A stretch of 64,000 nucleotides of DNA from Paracoccus aerodenitrificans (GCF_027913215.1 NZ_CP115784.1:62001-126000); one strand, 5' to 3'; positions 27,238 through 38,966 are shown, numbered from the stretch's first letter. Made by a program: numbers and translations. The notes: generated by a model from the sequence alone, not told the origin.

Positions 27238-27797
27238 GCGATCTCGACCGGGCCCGCGCGGATCTTCGTGCGCAGCAAGGTGCGGGCGCACGGTATGACT
27301 CTGATGCTGCGCCGGCGGAAGCTTTGCATATTGCCCGGCGCGGCGTCGCCTATATGGCGCGGCTGGTCAATCAGCTTGACGAGGCAGCGCTGTGGCAGGG
27401 CTCTGCCCGGCCCGGCTGGACACGCCGCCGGATTATCGCCGCGAATGCGCTTCAGGCGCGGGAAATTGCACAGGCGCTTGAGGATGCAACCGGGCAACAA
27501 GGCGACCGCGCCGATACCAGCGAGGCTGCCGTTAACCTTGCGGAGACACTGCCATCCCGGGCTTTGCGTCATCTGGCATCCCATGCGGATATCCATCTCA
27601 ACGTGGTCTGGAGAGACCTGACGGATGAAGACTGGGATCTGCCGGTGACCCTGTCGAACGGCAGCGTCCCGGCCCGTGAGACAGCGGATCTGCGTGCGCA
27701 GCGTATCTGGCAGGATGCGATGGATCTGGGGGCGGGCGGCAGGCTTCGCGATGTGCCCGCCATCCTCAGGGACCGGATTGCCGGAGAACCACATTGA
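27234..27797 (+). CDS. MDMPI-like (DinB-fold) protein without the usual zinc ligands
   Basis: The 187-residue protein resembles the N-domain of mycothiol-dependent maleylpyruvate isomerase: WTRRRIIAANALQAREIA and a late DLGAGGRLRDVPA, where the family has DLGxG and a D-x-P motif. The family's His in the first motif is Ala here, and the E-x3-H pair before DLG reads WQDAM. All three expected zinc ligands thus look replaced, judged by an alignment from memory. Proteobacteria do not make mycothiol. It overlaps the dioxygenase gene by four bases. Activity is uncertain. Confidence 0.65.
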   Translation: MSDLDRARADLRAQQGAGARYDSDAAPAEALHIARRGVAYMARLVNQLDEAALWQGSARPGWTRRRIIAANALQAREIAQALEDATGQQGDRADTSEAAVNLAETLPSRALRHLASHADIHLNVVWRDLTDEDWDLPVTLSNGSVPARETADLRAQRIWQDAMDLGAGGRLRDVPAILRDRIAGEPH

Positions 27798-27822
27798 TCT
27801 TAACCAAATGGGAGGAATTTGA

Positions 27823-28773
27823 ATGACACGCAGACTTGCCGCCATCATGACAGGAGCGATGCTGACCGCCGCCATGCCAGCCCATGCAGGGGATTTTATG
27901 GTAACGCTTCTGGGAACTGCCAGCCCGGCACCCCGGCCGGATCGCTCTGGCCCGTCGATCCTGATCGAAGGCGGCGAAAGCCGTGTGCTGATCGACGCCG
28001 GACGCAATGCGCCGGTCAGGCTGTGGCAGGCGAAGATCCCGATCGGCAGCATCGATGCGACGGTCATCACGCATTTCCATTCGGACCATACATCGGGTCT
28101 TGCCGATCTGTGGCTGACCGGCTGGATCGCGCGTCCCTTCGGTGGCCGGGATGCTCCGATGCGGGTTATCGGGCCGGTGGGCACTGCGGCGCTGACCGAT
28201 GGGCTGCAGAATGCCTATGATGGCGATATCCAGATCCGCCTTGTCGATGAAGGCAATCCTCCGGAAGGTGTGGAAATCGAAACGACCGAGATCACCGAAG
28301 ACGGCGTGGTGTTCAATGAAGGCGGGTTGAAGGTCACCATGTTCGCTACCAATCACGGGGAAAATATCACTCCGAATTACGGTATTGTGGCGGAATATGA
28401 TGGCCGCAAGGTCGTGATCTCCGGCGATACCACCTATGACGAACGCATTGCGGAACGCGGGCAGGGCGCGGATCTGCTGATACACGAACTTGGCACGGCG
28501 CAGCCCGAGCTGCTTCAGGAAGACCATGCGAAGCGCGTGATCGCGCATCATACGACTCCGCAGCAGGCCGGTGAAATCTTTGCTGCGGCGCAACCGAAAC
28601 TGGCGGCATACACGCATCTTGTCATGCTCTCTGACGCGAATAACCCCGAACTGACCCTGCCGGAAATCGTCGAACAGACACGCGAGACTTATGGCGGCCC
28701 CCTTGTGGTTGGCGAGGATCTTATGACCTTCGACATCGGCACTGACGGCGTCGCGACCTATATCCGCGACTGA
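27823..28773 (+). CDS. Exported metallo-beta-lactamase-fold hydrolase
   Basis: The 316-residue protein has a signal peptide (MTRRLAAIMTGAMLTAAMPAHAG) and an MBL domain with the HFHSDH metal motif at residues 84-89, a later Asp in ISGDTTYDE and a His in IAHHTTPQQAG. It resembles RNase Z-like and sulfatase-like MBL enzymes. Its place between two gentisate-pathway genes suggests a periplasmic ester or lactone hydrolase for an aromatic precursor, which is an inference. Gaps to both neighbours are about 25-28 bases with ribosome-binding sites. Confidence 0.78.
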   Translation: MTRRLAAIMTGAMLTAAMPAHAGDFMVTLLGTASPAPRPDRSGPSILIEGGESRVLIDAGRNAPVRLWQAKIPIGSIDATVITHFHSDHTSGLADLWLTGWIARPFGGRDAPMRVIGPVGTAALTDGLQNAYDGDIQIRLVDEGNPPEGVEIETTEITEDGVVFNEGGLKVTMFATNHGENITPNYGIVAEYDGRKVVISGDTTYDERIAERGQGADLLIHELGTAQPELLQEDHAKRVIAHHTTPQQAGEIFAAAQPKLAAYTHLVMLSDANNPELTLPEIVEQTRETYGGPLVVGEDLMTFDIGTDGVATYIRD

Positions 28774-28801
28774 TGCGGCCAAGAAAACAAAGGAACTGAA
28801 C

Positions 28802-29500
28802 ATGACCGATACATTGTTTCCCGCCCCTGAATGGCCGACTGTCCCGGTAAAGGGTGCAACGGCCGAGCTGCCCGTCCGCCGCGTCTTCTGCGTGGGCCGG
28901 AATTATGCCGATCACGCCGCCGAGATGGGTGTCGAGGTTGATCGCGAAGCGCCGTTCTACTTCACCAAATCCGCCCTGACGATCCTGCCGAGCGGGCAAA
29001 GCTATCCCTATCCGCCGGGAACCGAGAATTTCCACTATGAGATGGAGTTCGTCGTTGCCATCGGGAAGCCGGCTTTCCGCATTTCCAAAGAGCAGGCTCT
29101 GGACGTGGTCTATGGCTATGCTGCCGGTCTGGACATGACCCGCCGCGATCTGCAACTGGCCGCACGTGCCAAGCAACGCCCGTGGGATCTGGGCAAGGAT
29201 GTCGAAGGCAGTTCCGTGATCGCGGCGATCACCCGCGCCGCCGATTTCGGTGAGGTTGCTGATCAGAAGATAACGCTCAGCGTGGACGGTGAGACCCGTC
29301 AGGATGCGGAACTGTCGGATCTTGTTTGGTCGGTGGCCGAGCTGGTGGCGGATCTCTCGAAATTCTACCATCTTGAGCCGGGCGATCTGATTTATACCGG
29401 GACACCTGCCGGTGTCGGCGCTGTGACGCCGGGTGCCAGAATCGTCGGCACGGTGGACGGTCTCGACCCGGTGGAACTGACCGTCGGAGAGGCAGAGTGA
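28802..29500 (+). CDS. Fumarylpyruvate hydrolase (FAH family)
   Basis: The enzyme splits fumarylpyruvate into fumarate and pyruvate. The 232-residue protein has the FAH-family core: VFCVGRNYADHAAEMG, FYFTKSALTILPSG, the metal-binding E80/E82 in FHYEMEFVVAIG, GLDMTRRDLQ and the late YTGTPAGVG. Several FAH proteins act on other keto-acids, but the cluster decides for fumarylpyruvate. Its stop overlaps the next start. Confidence 0.9.
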   Translation: MTDTLFPAPEWPTVPVKGATAELPVRRVFCVGRNYADHAAEMGVEVDREAPFYFTKSALTILPSGQSYPYPPGTENFHYEMEFVVAIGKPAFRISKEQALDVVYGYAAGLDMTRRDLQLAARAKQRPWDLGKDVEGSSVIAAITRAADFGEVADQKITLSVDGETRQDAELSDLVWSVAELVADLSKFYHLEPGDLIYTGTPAGVGAVTPGARIVGTVDGLDPVELTVGEAE

Positions 29501-30138
29501 TGCGGTTTTTCGGCTATTTCCGGTCCTCGTCAGCCTACAGATGCAGGATCGCCTTCAATCTGAAGAATATTCAGCCGGAATTCGTGCCGGTCAATCTGCG
29601 TGACAAGGATCATCGGAAGGCCGATTTTCTGGAGATGAATCCGCAGGGCCTCGTTCCGGTGCTGGATACCGGCGATGCAAGGCTGTCGCAGTCCCTTGCG
29701 ATTATCGAGTGGCTTGAGGAAACGCATCCCGCACCGGCGCTTCTGCCGTCGGACCCGGCTGCGCGGGCGCATGTCAGGGCATTCGCCCAGATCATCGCCT
29801 GCGAAACTCACCCGCTGCAAAATCTGCGCGTCCTGAACTATATCAAGGAAAATTACGGGCAGGATCAGGCGGGCGCGGATGAATGGTGCCGGAAATGGAT
29901 CGGCGACGGTCTGGCCGCGTGCGAGGCGATTGCTGCCGCGCAGAAACATGGTGGGGGCTTCACCTTCGGAGATACGCCCGGACTGGCCGATATCTGCCTG
30001 ATCCCGCAATTATTCTCGGCGGACCGCTTCGGTCTGGAGACTGCCGCATTCCCGCGTTTGCGCGAAATCCGCGCGGAATGCGACGCGATGCCTGAATTTT
30101 CCAATGCTCACCCGGCGAAACAGCCGGACGCAATCTGA
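29500..30138 (+). CDS. Zeta-class GST: maleylpyruvate (maleylacetoacetate) isomerase
   Basis: The enzyme turns maleylpyruvate into fumarylpyruvate with glutathione. The 212-residue protein has the zeta-class SSSAYR motif (9-14), NPQGLVPVL and SLAIIEWLEE in the thioredoxin half, and a helical C-half ending LREIRAECDAMPEF. ATG 29500 overlaps the previous stop by one base; a GTG at 29497 is an alternative. It makes the MDMPI-like gene at 27234 redundant for this step. The maleylacetoacetate reaction is possible but nothing else here needs it. Confidence 0.88.
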   Translation: MRFFGYFRSSSAYRCRIAFNLKNIQPEFVPVNLRDKDHRKADFLEMNPQGLVPVLDTGDARLSQSLAIIEWLEETHPAPALLPSDPAARAHVRAFAQIIACETHPLQNLRVLNYIKENYGQDQAGADEWCRKWIGDGLAACEAIAAAQKHGGGFTFGDTPGLADICLIPQLFSADRFGLETAAFPRLREIRAECDAMPEFSNAHPAKQPDAI

Positions 30139-30165
30139 ACGTATCGACCTACAGGGAGGAAACGC

Positions 30166-31164
30166 ATGTCCGTAACGAAATTCACCCGCCGTGCTGCAAT
30201 TGCGGCATCTGTGGCTGTAACCGCGCTGATCTCGACTGGTTTTGCGCAGGATGCGCAGGCCCGAGAGCTGCGCATGGGGCTGATCACGCCGCCCAGCCAT
30301 GTCTGGACTCAGGTCGCCAACCGCATGGCGGAGAAGCTGCCCGAGGCAACGAATGGCGAGCTGACCATTGCCGTATTTCCCGGCGGCCAGCTTGGGTTGG
30401 AGCAGGAAATGTTCCAGCAAATGTCCGGCGGCCTGCTGGATAGCGGTCTAATGACGGCAGCAATCACCAGCTTGCGCGCGCCGTCGATGCAGGGCTGGTT
30501 CACGCCCTATCTGTTTGCCGATGTCGAGGCTGCCGCTGCTGCTGCCGACACCGAAGGCGCACAGCAGATGCTGGATCAGCTTGCGCAGGCCAATCTTGTC
30601 GGCCTTGGATATACATTCGCGGGTCAGCGCCACATCCTGATGAAGGGCGATGCCGCAACCACGCCCGAGGATCTGGCGCAGCAGAAAATCCGCATCGTGC
30701 CGTTCCCGGCGATGAAAACATGGTGGGAGGCGATCGGTGCCGTGCCGACCCCGGTCAACCTGACCGAGGTCTATCAGGGCCTGCAAAGCGGTCTTCTGGA
30801 CGGGATCGACATCGACCTCGACGCGCTTGTCGGTCTGAAATTCGATGAGGTTGCCGAAGGTCTGACGATCACCAACCATATGCCGTTCCCCGCGGCGCTT
30901 GTGGTCAGCAAAACCACCTGGGATTCCCTGTCGGAAGAGCATCGGGCGGCGTATCTTGAGGTTGCGAATGAAGCCCTTGCATGGGGGACTCAGCAGCAGG
31001 TCGAGGCCGAGAAGTCGAATCTCGCCTCGCTGGAAGGCAAGCTGGAAATCGTGACGCTGGATAACGGCGCCGAGGCGTTCCAGGAGGCCAATCAGGCCGT
31101 TCGTGACAGCTTCGCGAATGACCCGATCATCCAGACCTTCCTGTCTGAAGTCGAAGGCCAATGA
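30166..31164 (+). CDS. dctP: TRAP transporter solute-binding protein (DctP)
   Basis: This is the periplasmic receptor of a TRAP importer. The 332-residue protein has a signal peptide (TRRAAIAASVAVTALISTGFAQ) and DctP-family motifs: HVWTQVANRMAEKLPEATNGEL, FPGGQLG, and IRIVPFPAMKTWWEAIGAVPTPVNLTE-type text near residue 175. It is inside the gentisate operon, so 3-hydroxybenzoate or gentisate is the likely ligand. The two membrane genes follow with four-base overlaps. Confidence 0.9.
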   Translation: MSVTKFTRRAAIAASVAVTALISTGFAQDAQARELRMGLITPPSHVWTQVANRMAEKLPEATNGELTIAVFPGGQLGLEQEMFQQMSGGLLDSGLMTAAITSLRAPSMQGWFTPYLFADVEAAAAAADTEGAQQMLDQLAQANLVGLGYTFAGQRHILMKGDAATTPEDLAQQKIRIVPFPAMKTWWEAIGAVPTPVNLTEVYQGLQSGLLDGIDIDLDALVGLKFDEVAEGLTITNHMPFPAALVVSKTTWDSLSEEHRAAYLEVANEALAWGTQQQVEAEKSNLASLEGKLEIVTLDNGAEAFQEANQAVRDSFANDPIIQTFLSEVEGQ

Positions 31165-31679
31165 ACTGGCTTTCCACATTTTCCAATGGACTGGCCCGCG
31201 TTGAACGTTGGGCCAGCCGATTGCTCGTGGTGGGCTTCGTCGCGCTGATCGTCGCGAATGTCGGTATGCGCTATCTGGTCGGGCGCCCGATTGTCTATGC
31301 CGAGGAACTGGCGGCGATCCTGCTGGTGTGGCTGGCCTTCGTGGCGACCTCGATCACCATCCATGACAGGGCGCAGATTGGTGTGACCCTCCTGACCGAG
31401 CGCCTGCCCGTCGGGCTCAGACGGATCGTCGATATCGTCGTGCTGGCGGTGGTTGCCGCGATTCTGGCGACGCTTTTGTGGAAATCCTGGATCTGGGCCA
31501 GTTCTCCTATGGTCGCGTTCGATCAGATCATCACAACAGGTTGGGCCAAGGCGCCGTTCTATATGATCGTTCCGGTCTTCTCGGCGACGTCGCTGCTCCA
31601 TGTTCTCGCCGATCTTGCCGAGGCGGTAAGCGGTCAGCAGCCGGTGGAACTCGCAGCCGATAAGGGGGCCAAGCTATGA
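31161..31679 (+). CDS. dctQ: TRAP transporter small permease (DctQ)
   Basis: The 172-residue protein has four membrane helices and the DctQ signature VYAEELAAILLVWLAFVATS near residues 45-65. It binds DctM to form the sodium-driven membrane part. The gene overlaps dctP and dctM by four bases each, so expression of the three parts is coupled. Confidence 0.9.
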   Translation: MNWLSTFSNGLARVERWASRLLVVGFVALIVANVGMRYLVGRPIVYAEELAAILLVWLAFVATSITIHDRAQIGVTLLTERLPVGLRRIVDIVVLAVVAAILATLLWKSWIWASSPMVAFDQIITTGWAKAPFYMIVPVFSATSLLHVLADLAEAVSGQQPVELAADKGAKL

Positions 31680-32938
31680 CCGGGTTTTCCTTCCTCGCCT
31701 TCATGCTTGCCGGGATGCCGATTGCCTTCGTGCTGCTGGCGGCGACATTCGTATTCGTCCTTGCGACGGGCAATCTTCAGATCCTGAACTCGGTCCCGCA
31801 GATCCTGTTCGGCTCGGTCGAAAGCTTCGATCTACTGGCCATTCCGCTTTTCGTGCTTCTGGGCGAGATCATGAATGAAAGCGGGCTGACCCGCCGTATC
31901 ATTATCGCCGCGCGGGTCTGGCTGAAATCGCTGCCGCATAATCTGGTGGTGGTGAATATCATCTCGAACCTCGCGCTCGCGGCGATCATGGGATCGGCGA
32001 CGGCGCAGATGGCGGTGATGTCGCGCGTCGTCGTGCCCGAGATGGAGAAAGACGGCTATGATCGCGGCTATGCCGCCTCGATTACCGCCAGTGCCGGTCT
32101 GCTTGGGCCGATTATTCCGCCCTCGATGGTGTTCATCATCTATGGCGTTCTGGCGCAGGTCTCGATTGCGGATATGTTCATTGCCGGGATCGTGCCAGGC
32201 GTGGTGCTGTTCGCGCTGATCCTGATCATCGCAATGGTGCAGGCCGGGCGTCACCGGCAGAAGGGTCATGCCGGTGCGCCGTTGCCGCAAACCTCGCTGC
32301 TGAAGGCAACCTTGCCGGGGCTGGCGACGATGGTCATTCCGCTGACCATTATCGGCGGTATCAGCCTCGGGATCTTTACCCCGACCGAAAGCGCGGCGGT
32401 CGCCATCGTCGTGGCGCTGCTTTTCGGCGGGCTGGTGTTCCGCGAGCTTTCGTTGTCGAAACTGCCTCTGATCATCGACCGTACCGTCACCAATTCGGCG
32501 ATTGTGCTGTTCTTGATCATGGCGGCGAAGGTGTTCGGCTGGGTGCTGACCTTTAACCAGATCCCGCAAGCCGTGGCTGCCTTCATCGTGTCGCTGACCA
32601 GTGATCCGACCCTCTTCATGCTGCTGATCATGCTGGCGCTGATGGTGGTGGGCATGTTCCTCGACGGTATTGCCGCGCTGATCATCCTGACCCCGATCCT
32701 GCTGCCGGTCGCAATGTCGGATTACGGCATCGACCCGATCCAGTTCGGCGTGATGATGTCCATGACGCTGGTTCTGGGCCTGCTGACCCCACCTGTAGGC
32801 ACCGGGCTCTATATCGCGGCGGCGCTGAGCGAGATTTCCATCACCCGGCTTTCGAAGCTGGTGCTGCCTTACATCATCGCGGCCATCGCGGTGATCCTGC
32901 TGGTCATCTTCGTCCCCTGGGCGGTGAGACCGTTCTAA
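31676..32938 (+). CDS. dctM: TRAP transporter large permease (DctM)
   Basis: The 420-residue protein has about 12 hydrophobic helices and family motifs FVLLGEIMNESGL, LLGPIIPPSMVFIIYG, IFTPTESAAV and LTPPVGTGLYIAA. It moves the ligand delivered by DctP with sodium ions. A GGGGCC/GGCCCC hairpin follows its stop. Confidence 0.92.
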   Translation: MTGFSFLAFMLAGMPIAFVLLAATFVFVLATGNLQILNSVPQILFGSVESFDLLAIPLFVLLGEIMNESGLTRRIIIAARVWLKSLPHNLVVVNIISNLALAAIMGSATAQMAVMSRVVVPEMEKDGYDRGYAASITASAGLLGPIIPPSMVFIIYGVLAQVSIADMFIAGIVPGVVLFALILIIAMVQAGRHRQKGHAGAPLPQTSLLKATLPGLATMVIPLTIIGGISLGIFTPTESAAVAIVVALLFGGLVFRELSLSKLPLIIDRTVTNSAIVLFLIMAAKVFGWVLTFNQIPQAVAAFIVSLTSDPTLFMLLIMLALMVVGMFLDGIAALIILTPILLPVAMSDYGIDPIQFGVMMSMTLVLGLLTPPVGTGLYIAAALSEISITRLSKLVLPYIIAAIAVILLVIFVPWAVRPF

Positions 32939-32949
32939 CCAACAGACAG

Positions 32950-32970
32950 GGGCCGGTTCGCCTGGCCCCG
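32950..32970 (+). other. Intra-operon hairpin between dctM and the hydroxylase
   Basis: GGGGCC (32950-32955) pairs with GGCCCC (32965-32970) over a nine-base loop, with no T-run. It may stabilise the upstream mRNA end or reduce read-through into the hydroxylase gene. Confidence 0.35.
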
Positions 32971-32991
32971 ACATATCGGAGGAGAATCCCC

Positions 32992-34206
32992 ATGATCAAC
33001 CAACCCGTCCTGATCGCAGGCGGGGGGATCGGCGGACTTGCGACCGCGATCGGCCTCGCCCAGAAAAATATCCCCAGCATCGTAATGGAGCGTGCGTCTC
33101 GGCTTGGCGAGATCGGAGCAGGTATCCAGCTTGGCCCGAATGCCTTCCATGCCTTCGATTATCTGGGCGTCGGAGAGGCCGCGCGATCCATCGCCGTTTA
33201 TGTGGACAGTATGCGCCTGATGGATGCGATGAGCGGTGAGGAAATCACCCGCATCCCATTGGATGAGGCGTTTCGCGAGCGTTTCAAAAACCCCTATGCG
33301 GTGATCCATCGCGGCGATCTGCACGGCATTTTCCTGAAAGCCTGTGAGGATCATCCTCTGGTCAGCCTGCGCACTTCGTCCGAGGTGAGCGGCTATGAAC
33401 AGGATGGCAGCAGCGTGACCGCCATTCTGAAATCGGGTGAACGTGTTCAGGGACGGCTTCTGGTCGGCGCGGACGGTCTGTGGTCGAATATCCGCAAGCA
33501 GCTTGTCGGAGACGGTGCGCCGCGCGTATCCGGCCATACCACCTATCGTTCGGTGATCCCGACCGAGGACATGCCCGAGGATCTCCGCTGGAATGCGGCG
33601 ACGCTTTGGGCCGGGCCGAAATGCCATATCGTTCATTACCCGCTGAAGGGCTGGAAAGTGTTCAATTTGGTGGTGACCTATCACAATGACGCGCCGTCGC
33701 CCGAGGCCGGAGTGTCGGTCGATCATGAAGAGGTCCGCAAGGGGTTTGAACATGTGACCCCGGTCGCTCAGCAGATCATCGAGCGCGGGCAGGATTGGAA
33801 ACGCTGGGTCTTATGCGACCGCGATCCGATCCAGAACTGGATCGACGGGCGTGTGGTTCTGCTGGGAGACGCCGCCCATCCGATGATGCAGTATTTCGCG
33901 CAGGGCGCCTGCATGGCGATGGAAGACGCCGTGGCTCTGTCGGCGATGATGCAGACGCATGAGGATCAGGACCGCGCCCTTGCCGCCTATCAGGATCTGC
34001 GCCGGTTGCGGACTGCGCGGGTTCAGTTGCAGTCGCGAGAGATCGGGCAGCATGTCTATCATCCCGCCGGTGCTCATGCCGAGTTGCGCAATGCGGTCAT
34101 GCGGTCGAAATCGGCTGAAGACTGGTTCGAGGCGGTCGGCTGGCTTTACGGCTCGACCGGGCTGGAGGGGGCCGTGTCGCCGCAATGGAATGCCGCATCG
34201 GCCTGA
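32992..34206 (+). CDS. 3-hydroxybenzoate 6-monooxygenase (FAD-dependent)
   Basis: The enzyme para-hydroxylates 3-hydroxybenzoate to gentisate with NADH, FAD and O2. The 404-residue protein is a group A flavoprotein hydroxylase: GGGIGGLATA (about 10-19), the GADGLWS-type DG motif, and VVLLGDAAHPMMQYFAQGA near residue 290. The family also holds salicylate 1-hydroxylases; the gentisate genes upstream decide for the 6-hydroxylase. It closes the first operon and converges on pcaQ, nine bases away. Ribosome-binding site GGAGGAG is present. Confidence 0.85.
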   Translation: MINQPVLIAGGGIGGLATAIGLAQKNIPSIVMERASRLGEIGAGIQLGPNAFHAFDYLGVGEAARSIAVYVDSMRLMDAMSGEEITRIPLDEAFRERFKNPYAVIHRGDLHGIFLKACEDHPLVSLRTSSEVSGYEQDGSSVTAILKSGERVQGRLLVGADGLWSNIRKQLVGDGAPRVSGHTTYRSVIPTEDMPEDLRWNAATLWAGPKCHIVHYPLKGWKVFNLVVTYHNDAPSPEAGVSVDHEEVRKGFEHVTPVAQQIIERGQDWKRWVLCDRDPIQNWIDGRVVLLGDAAHPMMQYFAQGACMAMEDAVALSAMMQTHEDQDRALAAYQDLRRLRTARVQLQSREIGQHVYHPAGAHAELRNAVMRSKSAEDWFEAVGWLYGSTGLEGAVSPQWNAASA

Positions 34207-34215
34207 GCGTTCGGA

Positions 34216-35133
34216 TCAGCCGAGGGCAAGCTCATTCACGGCGGCCTCAGCCGCGCGGGCGAAGAGGCGCATCTCATGCGTCTCCCGGTCGCTCGCGCGG
34301 CGCATCAGCCCGACAGGGCCTTCTGTGCCGATTGTCGGGAAGGGCAGCCGGACCAGACGGCCCTCGGCGATTTCATTGCTGACCACACCGGCCGAGATGA
34401 TCCAGACCGCGTCGCTTTGTGCGGTGTAAACCCGTCCGAACGCGCCTGACACGGTCTCGATCCGGTGCAGGGGGATGGGAACGCCTTGCGCGATCAGCAT
34501 ATGTTCGACAAATGGGCGGATCGCGGCCCAGGGTGGCGGAAAGATCACCGTAAACTCATCGACCAGCCTATGAGGATGCGGATCGTCCAGGATCGGATGC
34601 CCGGGCCGGACGACGAAAATCACGCTTTCCATGTAAAGCTGAGCGAAGCTGAGCCCGCGCATCGTCTCGGGCGTCCCCAGACGGCCCAGAACCAGATCGA
34701 CGCTGCCCGCACGCAGCCTGTCCGTCAGATGTTCATGCGAGCCGTCCGCAATGGTCAACTGAAGCTCCGGCGCGGTCTGGGCAAGAATTTTCACCATTTG
34801 CGGCATCAGCCTTGCCGCCACCGAGGGCAGCGCCCCGATCCGCAGCCTCGGCACGGATTGCCGAAGCTCTTGCGCGGCGCTGTCCAGACCGCGTTCCAGT
34901 GAGCCGAGACCCGCCTGCGCGAAGTCGAACAGGATATCGCCTTGCGCCGTCAGTTCGACCCCGCCACGCCCACGCTTCAGCAGGCGGGTGCCGATGATCC
35001 CCTCAAGCTCTGCCAGCGTCCGTGAGATGGCGGGCTGGGTCAGGTTCAGCTTCTCTGCTGCGCGTTTGAGGCTTTGCTGGCGGCTGATTTCGACAAAGGC
35101 CTCGATATGGCGGAGCTTGATTCTGCGGTCCAT
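34216..35133 (-). CDS. pcaQ: LysR-type regulator PcaQ
   Basis: PcaQ activates protocatechuate genes with 3-carboxy-cis,cis-muconate pathway intermediates as inducers in rhizobia. The 305-residue protein has the N-terminal LysR helix-turn-helix (LRHIEAFVEISRQQSLKRAAEK, then LTQPAISRTLAELE) and a substrate domain with RIGALPSVAARLMP. It is divergent from pobA across 89 bases. I do not see a clear copy of the rhizobial PcaQ box there; CCAA-AA-TTGG at about 35142-35151 is a weak dyad. Confidence 0.88.
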   Translation of the reverse strand: MDRRIKLRHIEAFVEISRQQSLKRAAEKLNLTQPAISRTLAELEGIIGTRLLKRGRGGVELTAQGDILFDFAQAGLGSLERGLDSAAQELRQSVPRLRIGALPSVAARLMPQMVKILAQTAPELQLTIADGSHEHLTDRLRAGSVDLVLGRLGTPETMRGLSFAQLYMESVIFVVRPGHPILDDPHPHRLVDEFTVIFPPPWAAIRPFVEHMLIAQGVPIPLHRIETVSGAFGRVYTAQSDAVWIISAGVVSNEIAEGRLVRLPFPTIGTEGPVGLMRRASDRETHEMRLFARAAEAAVNELALG

Positions 35134-35168
35134 TTACTTGCCAAAATTGGTAACTAATTTGCGCATAA

Positions 35169-36391
<1,223 letters not shown>

Positions 36392-36392
<1 letters not shown>

Positions 36393-37172
36393 TGCAGATT
36401 ATCGACGCGAATGGGATCGGGATTCACTATGCCGATCACGGGCCGGAAAACGGCAAGGCTGTGGTGTTCTCGAATTCTCTCGGCACCGATCTGCGACTGT
36501 GGGATGCGCTTTTGCCGCATCTGCCGGAAGGCTTGCGGCTGGTCCGCTATGACAAGCGCGGCCACGGGCTGAGCGAGGAAACGCAGGGGCCATACAGTAT
36601 CGAACAGCTTGCCGATGACGCGGCCGGGCTGATCGACGGGCTTGGGCTGAAAGATGTGGTCTTTGTCGGCCTGTCCATTGGCGGGCTGATCGGGCAGGGG
36701 CTGGCGCTGCGGAGGCCGGATCTGCTGAAGGCTCTGGTCATTTCCAACAGCGCCGCGAAGATCGGCACTGACAAGATGTGGAACGACCGCGTCGCCGCGA
36801 TCCGGGAAGGCGGGCTGGAGGTCATTGCCGCGCCGACGATGGAACGCTGGTTCTCGCCGGATTTCAGGGCCACGCCGGAGCTTGCCGTCTGGCAGCGCAT
36901 GCTGGAGCGGCAGCCGATGCAGGGCTATATCGCCTGTTGTCAGGCCATCGCCGCCGCCGATCTGCGCCGCGATGTCGAGGGGCTGGACCTGCCTGTCCAG
37001 ATGATCGCGGGCAGCCTTGACGGCTCTACCCCGCCCGAACTGGTGAAGGCGACCGGCGATCTGATGCCCGGTGCTGCCTATGCGGAAATTGACGGCGCAG
37101 GCCATCTGCCCTGTGTCGAGGCCGCCTCGCGCTATGCGGATATTCTGAACGGCTTTCTTAAGGAAGTCGGCC

Positions 37173-37180
<8 letters not shown>
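36392..37180 (+). CDS. pcaD: 3-oxoadipate enol-lactonase
   Basis: PcaD hydrolyses the enol-lactone to 3-oxoadipate. The 262-residue alpha/beta hydrolase has the nucleophile S95 in GLSIGGL, FSNSLGTDLRLWD for the oxyanion region, and a catalytic His in DGAGHLPCVE near residue 238. It overlaps pobA by one base and pcaC by eight. This is a stand-alone PcaD, not the PcaL fusion. Confidence 0.95.
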
Positions 37181-38272
<1,092 letters not shown>

Positions 38273-38273
38273 G

Positions 38274-38966
38274 ATGCCACAGAAGCTTGATTACCTGAAG
38301 GAATCTGCCTCTCAGACGGCTGGTCCATATGTCCATATCGGCCTTGCGCCGGGGGCTGCGGGTTTCGATATCTACCGGCAGGAACTTGGCTGGGATATTG
38401 CCGGGCCGAATGCGAAGGGTCAGAAGATCCGAGTCGAAGGCGTGGTCATCGACGGCATGGGCAGCCCGGTGAAGGATGTGCTGCTGGAAGCCTGGCAGGC
38501 CAACTCGGAAGGGGTTTACGCCCATCCGGAAGGCGGCGGCGAGGTCGAGGACGGTTTTCGCGGCTGGGGCCGTGTCATCACCGATTTCGAGACCGGCGAA
38601 TGGGGTTTCGACACGGTGAAGCCGGGCAAGGTGAAGCCGCGTGTCAAGCTGGGGTCGGGCGTGTCGCAGCGTGTCAGCGACAGCGATCCCGACTGGCAGG
38701 GCCGCATGGACAGCCATGAGCCGATGGCACCGCATATCAATCTCTGGATCGTTGCGCGGGGCATCAATATCGGCCTCAATACGCGCATGTATTTCGAGGA
38801 TGAGGCAGAGGCGAATGCCGCCGATCCGGTGCTGAACCTGATCGAATGGGAAAATCGCCGCGCGACCCTGCTTGCCAAACGCGACGGAGAGCGCGACGGT
38901 GTGCCGGTCTATCGCTTCGAAATCCGCCTGCAAGGCGACAATGAGACGGTCTTTTTTGATGTCTGA
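38274..38966 (+). CDS. pcaG: Protocatechuate 3,4-dioxygenase alpha subunit
   Basis: PcaG is the structural alpha subunit and lacks the full set of iron ligands. The start at 38274 follows the pcaH stop, and the protein (230 residues) begins MPQKLDYLKESASQTAGPYVH, the standard PcaG N-terminus. The longer frame to 38175 lies inside pcaH. It overlaps the BKACE gene by eight bases. Confidence 0.95.
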   Translation: MPQKLDYLKESASQTAGPYVHIGLAPGAAGFDIYRQELGWDIAGPNAKGQKIRVEGVVIDGMGSPVKDVLLEAWQANSEGVYAHPEGGGEVEDGFRGWGRVITDFETGEWGFDTVKPGKVKPRVKLGSGVSQRVSDSDPDWQGRMDSHEPMAPHINLWIVARGINIGLNTRMYFEDEAEANAADPVLNLIEWENRRATLLAKRDGERDGVPVYRFEIRLQGDNETVFFDV

